Below are positions 54,280 through 64,000 of a DNA stretch of 64,000 nucleotides, piece by piece. The notes below the pieces were generated by a model, which worked only from the letters and a program-made list of their open reading frames with translations, searched no databases and was not told the origin of the DNA. Each line of letters opens with the position of its first letter. Positions within the stretch are counted from its first letter, which is position 1. Made by a program: the position numbers and the translations under genes. The stretch is from positions 558,501-622,500 of the forward strand of contig JABMCL010003192.1 in assembly GCA_018857735.1 (NCBI GenBank), read 5' to 3'. The stretch is from Alviniconcha marisindica. Taxonomy: Eukaryota; Mollusca; Gastropoda; Provannidae.

Positions 54280-55542
54280 GTAATGGTTAACCTATCGTTC
54301 ATTATATAAGAAGCGGAAAAAAATCTGAATAGAGGACAGTCGCTAGTGTTTAGATCGATTGTTGAATGAACGTTGTAATGGGGGGGGGGGCTAAGTTGTG
54401 TGTGCACAATGCACTGTAACCACTTTTGTCGTCTGCTACAGACATGAGCAATTTGACTACCCACCCACAGACCCATTTACCCATGTACATGTAAGGCCAT
54501 GCATTTATCACTGGAAAATGAAGACTTTTAGATCGTAGTCCCCCACCCTTCCCTTCGCAAAAACAAAACAAACAACAAAACAAAACAAAAATGTGTAAAT
54601 CAAAGTCGGGCGGCCGATGCACTAAGATAGAGGATGGGTCTCTTCAACGCGACGACTGGACCGTGACGGTGCGGGAGAAAGTTGAAAAGTCGCTGACATA
54701 GTAGGTCGAGAGTCCGGCTGTGGGAGTCAAGGTGTTAAAGAGGGGCGCAGTCAAAAAGTCAGTTGTGAGGATTCCACAACTGCTGACTGAGCCGCGGGCC
54801 GCCCACGCCTTCGCCGACTGGTGGTACAGGCCTACCCGGACTAGACAGACCGCGGCGCGCCGCTTCCGACGGCGAAATCCGGCTTTCCTCGTCACTTCTC
54901 CGGCTGTCCCTTCAGTGAGTCATTCAGCGGCGGACCGGCATAGCTCTTGCTACTGTGACGTGAGTTTGTACGATAAAACGCTGGCGTTTCGACTCAGTTC
55001 TGATTCAGTTTCTCCGCGGCGACTCTGTGCCATCTGGGCATTGAGACGAACACGGCTGTCCACGACTAAACCCGCCGCCGGCCAGCGTATAGGCCACCGG
55101 CGACTCAGTCGGTGAACTCAGCGGCCCAGTCGGGCTTCTCAGTCGCGGTAGGCCGCCTCTAGGCACTGGACTGACTGAGCCGGACCGTGCTCAGTAATTA
55201 GGACGTGGCGGCCCAGGCCACGTAGGCCGTGACTGGCTAAGACTGACTGAGCCGACCGTCACAGTGACAGTCGCCGCGGCCCCACCAGCCGGCTAGCCAG
55301 TTATCCGGGACTTGAACCCGGCCACTCATCGTCGGCTGCCCGTCCGGGACTACGGCACCGGAATCATAGACTGAACAGGTCTACCTGGCCGCGTGCGTCT
55401 GACCCAACCCAGTACTTCTTAGTCTCTGGCGTGTTAATGAGTGTCCAACTTCAACACTCTTCACAGTGAAGACTGACTCTGGCACTGGCGGCCTTTCACT
55501 GACTGAACTGACTTAAAGTAGTGCATGCTGGGTCAGTTACTG
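54280..55542. other. GC-rich region upstream of ERM, no supported gene
   Basis: 54,620-55,420 is distinctly GC-rich with many CpGs and repeated GACTGACTGAGCCG-type words. Near 55,300 a CCGGGTTCAAGTCCCGG (minus) resembles a tRNA T-arm but no cloverleaf forms. Open frames (for example 54,720-55,115) are what GC-rich DNA gives by chance. It could be a CpG-rich regulatory region. Confidence 0.4.
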
Positions 55543-55877
55543 CCGGAGTAAGTAAACCGGCATGGTGCTCCAACGGCGTCCACATAAACCACAAGGCTTA
55601 TAGTTAGGGACGGGGAGAAGGGGGGGGGGGGTATGGATGTGGAGGAAGAGGGAGATTATCATGCTACACTGACTGTCACCACCAGAATGATTCCTGCATT
55701 AAGATGGGGCAGCGATGAGAGCCAGTCAAATTTTAATGTTTCACTGAGTAGGATTAGTGATGGACAGTCACAAGTCCACAAACCACAACCTTTTGGAAGA
55801 GAAAGGAGAGCCGAAGCGGTTTCGAACCGAGGTCCTTCCGTTTACCAGCCTTACCGCTAGGCCAAACCGGCTCACTG
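55543..55877 (-). mobile_element. tRNA-derived SINE with 14-bp target-site duplication
   Basis: Perfect TGGGTCAGTTACTG on both sides (55,529-55,542 and 55,878-55,891). On the minus strand the head has GGTTTGGCCTAGCGGTAAGG (A box) and CCTCGGTTCGAAACC (B box). The body contains CTCATCGCTGCCCATCTTAA. The tail shares GTCCCTAA...GGACG with the mini-SINE. Confidence 0.85.
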
Positions 55878-55899
55878 TGGGTCAGTTACTGATTCTTCT

Positions 55900-56045
55900 T
55901 CTCAGTTGACATATTAGGGACAAGCCGCTGAGACCAATGCGTTGAGCATGGTTTATTGCTTTACGTCCACGGAAACCATAAGGCGGCTCGTTAGGACGGA
56001 CAGCCTAGGACGGCCACCTCGACTCTCACACAGCTCCTGAACTAT
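55900..56045 (-). mobile_element. Diverged relative of the 5,117 retroposon
   Basis: Shares CAGTTGACATATTAGGGACA, then TTTACGTCCACGGAAACC, GGACGGCCACCTCGACTCTC and CACACAGCTCCTGAACTATG with the element at 5,117-5,291. Confidence 0.65.
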
Positions 56046-56133
56046 GACCAGTTATTCACTGAGTTTGGTGTTTTTGTCATAATCCCGGCATCACTGAGTG
56101 CCACCGCGACACGCGGACATGGCCGACTACAGG

Positions 56134-56231
56134 CAAACTCCAAGCACCGGTTTACGACATCCTTCATACTCCAAGCACCGGTTTACGACATCCTTTGGAG
56201 GAAGGTGCCGGAAAGCGGTGCTCGGAGTGTG
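56134..56231. mobile_element. Short relative of the 437-bp MITE
   Basis: Has the same two ends (CAAACTCCAAGCACCGGTTT, duplicated in tandem, and GGAAAGCGGTGCTCGGAGTG) with almost no interior. Flanks CGACTACAGG and GGACTACATG form an imperfect 10-bp duplication. Confidence 0.7.
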
Positions 56232-56375
56232 GGACTACATGATCTTTAACGTGTGGCTATCTGATCTGATGCGGTGAGAGTGACGCGAGAGCCGAATCGG
56301 AATCGAACCGAAACCCTTGTGTTGTGCTTAGGCCGGCCCGGCTACCAGTGAGCCCGACGCCCCTTATGTCCCGGC
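56215..56375 (-). mobile_element. Possible second tRNA-head SINE remnant
   Basis: The minus strand shows GGGCTCACTGGTAGCCGG and a B-box-like CGGTTCGATTCC. The body has ATCTTTAACGTG as in the 6,780 SINE. Confidence 0.45.
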
Positions 56376-56412
56376 TAGGCTAAGCAGGCTCAGTCACCTC
56401 GATGTGGCCTCT

Positions 56413-56712
56413 AGTAAGTAAACATGGTGCTTAACGTCCACCGAAACCGTGAGGCTTATTAGGGACGGCGAGGGGAAGGGGGTATGGAGGTGGGGGAAGA
56501 GGGAGAGTATTATACCTATCGCTACACTGTCACCACCAGAATGACTTTTGCATTAAGATGGGCAGTGATGAGAGCCATTTTAATGTTTCGTTAATTGTGA
56601 AGGACAAAGTCACAAGACAGTGTCCACAGACCACAATTTTGGAAGTGAAAGGAGAGCCGAAGCAGATTCGAACCAGCCTACCGCCTTACCGCTAGGCCAA
56701 ACCGGCTCACAA
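56413..56712 (-). mobile_element. tRNA-derived SINE, second copy, 11-bp target-site duplication
   Basis: Flanked by ATGTGGCCTCT at 56,402-56,412 and 56,713-56,723. Same A and B boxes, body and tail as the copy at 55,543. The tail end here is GCACCATGTTTACTTACTAG. Confidence 0.87.
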
Positions 56713-56831
56713 ATGTGGCCTCTTCGGATCGGCCCCCTTTAATAATAATAATAATGTACATTTATCATGCGCTCATCATCGCCCTCAGCGCTCACATGAA
56801 ACATATTAACCTAAATATGATATTCTATACA

Positions 56832-56833
<2 letters not shown>

Positions 56834-56901
<68 letters not shown>

Positions 56902-56962
56902 AGTCTTTCTCTTCTCTCGGATTTTGGTTTTTCTTCATCGTTTTTTCTTCTTACTGGTTTCA

Positions 56963-56995
<33 letters not shown>

Positions 56996-57065
56996 TTATT
57001 CAGTCTTTCCTTCTCTCGGATTTTGGTTTTTCTTCATCGTTTTTTCTCTTTCTTTACTGGTTTCA

Positions 57066-57122
<57 letters not shown>
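56834..57122. repeat. CT microsatellites with a duplicated spacer
   Basis: CT tracts at 56,834-56,896, 56,972-56,995 and 57,075-57,122, separated by two copies of TTCTCTCGGATTTTGGTTTT TCTTCATCG followed by CACCCCCCC. A tandem duplication of about 100 bp. Confidence 0.9.
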
Positions 57123-57123
<1 letters not shown>

Positions 57124-57126
<3 letters not shown>

Positions 57127-57490
57127 TTTGAAATAAGTTTCGATCTGTCAAGTCAGTGGCACAGCCGCGACGATACTGGGATTTACGGCAGCTCCGACTG
57201 GTGAATTTTAAATCACCTGTGGCTAGGTGGCAGTCACTCACGTAGACAATACCCACGCCAAACTGACAAAGAGAGACAACCAAACCGGCGGCACAATAAA
57301 ACTCAGTCAGTGCTGTCCCGCCACAGACTTGCAAAGGGAGGGGCCGGGCAGCCCGCTTCTTCCGGCAACTTGACTAGACACGCGGCGCGATCTTTTTAAC
57401 ACAAAAATTCACCACTGAGTGGTAGTTGTAAATCCCAGTATCGTCGGGGCTGTGCTATTGACTTGACAGATCGAAACTTATTTCAAAGGT
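57124..57490. mobile_element. Inverted-repeat element set between CT and GA microsatellites
   Basis: The left arm ACCTTTGAAATAAGTTTCGA...TCGATCTGTCAAGTCA and the right arm are inverted copies over about 85-90 bp, reaching ACTGGGATTTAC and GTGAATTTT. A (CT)n tract touches the left end and a (GA)n tract the right end, so the symmetry continues into the microsatellites. Confidence 0.75.
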
Positions 57491-57495
57491 TTTAG

Positions 57496-57989
57496 AGAGA
57501 GAGAGAGAGACAGAGACAGACAGACAGACAGAGACAGACAGACAGAGAGAGACAGCGACAGAAAGAGACAGCGTGCTTTGTTGTTGTTATTTGTTATTGT
57601 TGAACAGTACTTATAAATTCTACATATTATACACACACAGAGACACAGACAGACAGACAGACAGAGAGCCGGCACTAAGTGTCATGCCAACATTAGTTCC
57701 AGACACTGGCTGACTGACTGACCGGGCAGACAGTAACTGCAAACTATACTGAATAACGAACGTTCAGGGATACACACCAATAGACACGAAGCCTGGCCAA
57801 TCGTATATCTCTTCAGTATCAACCGTTAGGGATAACACGGAAAACATGCAAAACCGCCTTTTTTTAACAACAAAACAGAAACAATAACATACAAACAAAA
57901 CAACAACAACAACAAAAACGTCTTGTCAACCGTGAGGGTGAAATACCAGCAATAAAATGGAGGAATATAAATATATACACCCCCCCCCC

Positions 57990-58032
<43 letters not shown>
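57496..58032. repeat. GA/CAGA tracts, then C run, CA and TA runs
   Basis: GAGACAGACAGA-type sequence at 57,496-57,565 and 57,640-57,668. Then C9-10, (CA)n and (TA)n at about 57,980-58,032. Confidence 0.9.
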
Positions 58033-58696
58033 CATTAACGTGCGGTAAATCGACATATCGATAACTTGATCTGTCTAGTGGCTGGAGCGGCTCAACGCGA
58101 GTCTGCCAAAGTTGGTTCTGCTTCATCTGTACAGCATTAATTTGTCTGTTCATAGGACCCCCCCCCCCCCCCTTCCTAAAAAACAAACAACAACAAAACT
58201 ATATATAAAAAACAAACAAACAAAAAACGCTAAGCAAAAATTACAAACGAGACCCAAAGCGAACTGAGATGGAATGGGACACCAACGCCAATTCGGACTG
58301 AAAACAACATGCAAGGCAGTAGCGACTAATAGTAATTGCATTTCGAATGCGCCGAATCCTTCTATGACTATACACGTCTGAGGCTCAAAGCGCTATACAT
58401 GAAACATTACAACAATATACAACCGAATTTAATAATGCATTTTACATATCTCATTCTACCCCCTTTCCCTCCCCTGCATCCAAACACGCGCCGCGCACAC
58501 ACACATACTCGCACAATCTCGCAACCTCTCGCTTCCCCCTCTCTCTCCCAGTCTCTCTCCACCTCCCATCGGCCCCACATCATCAGTCAGCCAGTGAAGA
58601 CGTCAGTTGCAAAATCAACATAAAATCAAATACAGCATCCAGTGCCTGCGAAATTGTTAGAGTAGCTCAGAGCAGGCAGAAGTAAAGAGAGAGGTA

Positions 58697-58699
<3 letters not shown>

Positions 58700-58756
<57 letters not shown>

Positions 58757-58989
58757 GCACGCACACGCACACATACACACACACGCGCGCGCACGCACAC
58801 ACACGCGCGCGCGCACGCACACACGCACGCACACACACACACACACACACATACACAAACACACATCAGTACACACACACACGCATACACACGCACACAT
58901 ACACACACACACGCGCGCGCGCGCACGCACACAAGCACACACGCGCGCGCGCACGCACCCGCACACGCACATACACAAACACACACATC

Positions 58990-59046
<57 letters not shown>

Positions 59047-59096
59047 CACACACAGTACACACGCACGCACGCACGCATGCACGCACACACACACAC

Positions 59097-59168
<72 letters not shown>

Positions 59169-59224
59169 CAGTACACACGCACGCACGCACGCATGCACGC
59201 ACACATACACACACACACACACAC
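58700..59224. repeat. CA array with CGCG and CACG interruptions
   Basis: Over 500 bp of (CA)n with internal ATCAGTACACA repeats marking a higher-order structure. Open frames across it are artefacts. Confidence 0.95.
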
Positions 59225-59385
59225 ATTGGACGGAAGGCCGGAACTGATACTAGGTGGCACAGCCGTGAAAAAGTTTAGAACATAACATATGCAGGCTAGC
59301 AAAGCAAACAACTGAAAATGAATACTTGCTGCACACGCAGGACTTGCTGAATCAGTTTCAGTGGAAACTATGCGGAGGTCCAAGT

Positions 59386-59483
59386 CAAGTTGAAGTGTTG
59401 CTTTACGTCCACAGAAACCGTAGGTTTATTAGGGACGGGAGCCCGGGACGTCCACCTCGACTTTCACACAGCTCCTGAACTCT
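59386..59483 (-). mobile_element. 98-bp mini-SINE with perfect 11-bp target duplication
   Basis: Bounded by GAGGTCCAAGT at 59,375-59,385 and 59,484-59,494. In minus sense it starts AGAGTTCAGGAGCTGTGTGA and ends with the TTTCTGTGGACGTAAAGCAAC tail. No clear Pol III A/B boxes were seen. Copies with the same fixed start occur at 19,538-19,629, 23,172-23,255 and 23,288-23,385. Confidence 0.75.
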
Positions 59484-60514
59484 GAGGTCCAAGTATGCAC
59501 TGTTGAACTGTAAGTATCTTGTGTTCCGTTCGCACCAGTAAGCCCGAATCGGCCCTAAACCGCAATGGGGCGCGCTTTGTACTGAGTGCGCAAGTGTTGA
59601 CAAAAGCGTGTTTGCTGTGACCCAGTGTGAAGAGAACTCTAAGCTAAGTAACTGGTCTTTGTCCAGGGGAATCCCTAGTAGTGCAAGTAGCCCGCCCTTA
59701 CGCTGACCACGAGGTCTAATTACCGATCGGAATTCAGGCGGAAAACATTCTTACAGCTTGGTTGCTTCCATATAGCGAATGTTTCCGTCTTCTTGCTTAC
59801 ACATAGCCCCAGGCTCCCCAGGCTGTCTTGATAACACGCAGGGAAGAAGAGAACTGACGACAAAACAAAGGCCTTTGCGGAAAGGAAAAAATCGCTTTTC
59901 TAAACATGATTTGTCCATCAGGAGACTTGACACTGATGAGGAATTTTGCATCAAAATACCCGGCCGGTGATTTTTAATGAGAATTTAGAAATCGAGTTTC
60001 GTGAGTGACATTTAGGACTCAAAAGTGCATCGTTTGTTTTGTCCAGCAGGAGAAAGAGATATGTATCAAAACTGACATTACGCTAGTAGTTTTGCTACAA
60101 AATACCACGCTGATTTTAATGAGAATTTAGAAATTGAGTTTCGTGAGTGACAATTAACAATGGACTCGGTACAAAAGCGCATCGTCACATGTCACACCTA
60201 GCCAGACGGTTACCGGCAGTCCCGCTAATCGTCACTCACGAAACTCAGCTCAAAAATTCAATATAAAATCAACGGGTGACGCTTAAAACAAACAAACAAA
60301 CAAACAAACAAAGCAACAACAACAAAAGAAAAAAAGATTTTGAGTATATAATTATTTGGTGTCTTCTGACTGTTGGAGAATGCATTTTTCTGATAATGAA
60401 TTTTATTTTTAGGAACAAGCCTTCTCTCAAAACAAGGTTATAATAATAATAATAATAACGGGGATTTCTATAGAGCCCATCAACAAGGTGGGAGCGCAGT
60501 GCGCTTTACAGTAA

Positions 60515-61263
<749 letters not shown>

Positions 61264-61358
61264 TACGGACGGACGAACGGACGGGGCGGGATAGACACGG
61301 CATTGAAAAAGCTTATGAACAATTATTAAACAATTTCGCCCAACTGGTATTTTATAGT

Positions 61359-61722
61359 GCAACTGTCTAGTGTCGTTTCGACCTTAACGACTGTCTAGTG
61401 TCTTTTGGCCTAACGACTGTCTAATGTCGTTTCGACTTTAGCAACTGTCTAGTTTCTGTTTGGCCATAGCGACTGTCTAGTATCTGTTTGACCATAACTA
61501 TAGCGACTGTCTCGTGTCTGTTCGATCGTAACGACTGTCTAGTGTCTGTTTGACCATAATTATAGTGACCGTCTCGTGTCTGTTTGACCATAATTATAGC
61601 GACCGTCTCGTGTCTGTTCGACCTTAATGACTGTCTAGTCTCTGTTTGGCCCTAGTGACTGTCTAGTGTCTTTTCGACCTTAGCGACTGTCTAGCCTCTA
61701 TTTCATTTTAACGACTGTTTGG
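61359..61722. repeat. About 28-bp minisatellite (GACTGTCTAGTGTCT)
   Basis: About 12 imperfect units of CGACTGTCTAGTGTCTGTTT with GACCATAA or CGACCTTA spacers, lying between the CA array and a GT array. Confidence 0.9.
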
Positions 61723-61962
61723 AAAGCCCGGGGGTAGGTCAGGGTAACACAAATCCGCGACCCACAAAGACTGACTGTCCGTCTTGTCTGTCGTGCAGGC
61801 AAATATATGCGAGGCGAGCGTGAGATAACGTGAATTATTTGACCTTTTCTTTCTTCATTGTCCATGAAACAGCAGAGGTATTTCGACATTGCTCATGTTC
61901 ACCTCTGCACTTCCTTGGTTTCCCTGCCGTAACTGGATACCGGGAAGGCCAGTGTAGTACTG

Positions 61963-62728
<766 letters not shown>

Positions 62729-63072
62729 TGATTGACTGATTGATTGATTGATTAAACTTTATTTCTCAACGTTGAAGATATTAGCACAAAGGCCGACTCA
62801 CATATCTGCAGTGGGCTACAGTACTACTAATAACCAAGACATTCACAGTGAAATATGATTAATTTACAGAGAGAGCAGGGGAAGTGGAGGGATAAAATTA
62901 AGCTTAATAAAACGACAACAAAGAAGAAAAAAATCGGATACTAAATAAAAAATAAAAATAATAATAATAAAACCACCACAACAACAACAATAATGTAAAC
63001 AAATTAATAGGTAAAAGATATAGAAACTATATATACATATACACATATACATATACACACACATGTATGCAC

Positions 63073-63149
<77 letters not shown>

Positions 63150-63179
63150 GCACGCACGCACGCACCACACGACGACACA

Positions 63180-63226
<47 letters not shown>

Positions 63227-64000
63227 GCGCGCCCGCGGCAATGATGTGGCAATGAATGTTCTAATTAGCACTGCGATGATAACAATATACTACCGCTGAT
63301 ATTATGAACAGAAATTGGAGAGATGAAAGGAACAAAACGTCATTTAAATCAATATTTTGTATACTTAGCACAGAGCTGGTATACAATCAAGATTGACAAG
63401 AAATGTACCTCACCATTCAAGGAAAATATACCATACGCTTAAAATAAAATTTCTCGCACACGCTAGGGTATGTACACTCACTTATACATAAACACATAAA
63501 ATGCCCGGTGTATCAAACATTAGGAAACTAAATACTGTACGGTTCAAGACTGAAAACGTATGTGTTACATTTTAGTACGAAAATGTTGAAGAGCTTCAGA
63601 TTTGAATGTGCTCATTGAGCATGCTATTTTAAGACTTCTAGGTAGCGCATTCCAACAAAAGGATCCAGAGTAAGCAAAACTCATCTTATAAATGTCAATT
63701 CCTGTTTTGGGCAAAATAAGAATGCTGTTCCGTGAACTATGGTCGCTGCGCGTTCTAGTGTGGACAAGCTGTCTCAAACATTGGAGTGATTTGTAATGGA
63801 TAACTTTGTGCACTAAGATACATTTATTATACTGAAGATGCTCTTTTAAAGGTAATGGACCATATGGAACGTGCCCTCGTCCAGTTAGCATTGGCGAAGC
63901 AGCACAAAGAACTTTGACTGCACGTTTGTGAACAGCTTAATTTTTTTGAGATGTACATCACTGCAGCTATCCCATACATTAGAGACATAATTAATTCTGG
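62729..64000 (-). mobile_element. Non-LTR retrotransposon (LINE) 3' end, decayed, runs off window
   Basis: In minus sense this reads: the end of a reverse-transcriptase ORF (63,565 to the window edge), then a 3'UTR containing AATAAAGTTT, ending in a (TCAA)n tail at 62,729-62,752. The ORF part has the LINE C-terminal signature (FAYSGSFCWNALP, LQYNKCILVHKVIHYKS). A frameshift lies near 63,940, where the upstream frame (LKKIKL) and the downstream frame (HKRAVKVLC) do not join. A CA/CGCA array (63,078-63,232) interrupts the 3'UTR. The clade is not determined. Confidence 0.8.
63078..63232. repeat. CA then CGCA array inside the LINE 3'UTR
   Basis: (CA)n to about 63,145, then (GCAC)n, ending GCGCGCGCCCGCGG. 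Confidence 0.95.

Noticed and set aside
54644..55115. 131- and 83-residue ORFs in GC-rich DNA
   Set aside because: Overlapping open frames on both strands in GC-rich sequence, no recognisable motif.
63565..63891. 108-residue ORF as a stand-alone gene starting at Met
   Set aside because: It is the C-terminal end of a LINE reverse transcriptase with an upstream frameshift; the Met is internal.

Overview
This is a eukaryotic, intron-rich, repeat-laden genomic window. It has long CA/GT and GA/CT microsatellites, many minisatellites, tRNA-derived SINEs, inverted-repeat DNA elements and a decayed LINE. The repeat style and the two reconstructed proteins fit a lophotrochozoan, most likely a mollusc. 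The species cannot be fixed from the sequence alone. Nothing bacterial or phage-like is present, so operons and ribosome binding sites do not apply.

Two genes can be read exon by exon, both on the minus strand. (1) Positions 1-20,639 hold the 5' part of an ARFGEF3/BIG3-like gene (large Sec7-family ARF-GEF-related protein). Ten coding exons have matching splice phases, add up to 388 codons and are cut by the window start. (2) Positions 32,976-53,310 hold a complete ezrin/radixin/moesin (ERM) gene. Its 13 coding exons join to 1,770 nt, or 589 residues plus a stop. A probable noncoding 5' exon lies at about 54.1 kb, and 3'UTR/poly(A) candidates run down to about 29.36 kb. The genes are in tandem: transcription runs right to left through ERM, then a repeat-rich gap (about 20.6-29.3 kb), then ARFGEF3.

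Layout: 1-20.6 kb, ARFGEF3 exons separated by minisatellite-filled introns. 20.6-29.3 kb, no recognisable gene; CA arrays, a SINE, mini-SINEs and a 38-bp satellite (24.3-25.9 kb). 29.3-33.0 kb, probable ERM 3'UTR. 33-53.3 kb, ERM, with a 1.46-kb hAT-like element in one intron and decayed partial exon copies in two others. 53.4-54.3 kb, probable ERM promoter/5'UTR region, with an unidentified plus-strand ORF nested inside. 54.3-57.5 kb, GC-rich sequence, two SINEs with clear target-site duplications, and inverted-repeat elements. 57.5-64 kb, very long CA/GT arrays, a minisatellite and a LINE 3' end.

The main biological signal is not a new gene system. It is a recurring structural pattern: tandem arrays sit against, and in some cases were copied from, the 3' splice sites of several exons (ARFGEF3 exons 3, 4, 7 and 9; ERM exon 10). 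In addition, pieces of real exons with their splice sites are duplicated inside neighbouring introns. All functional assignments rest on reading the translations against remembered protein families. No search was run.
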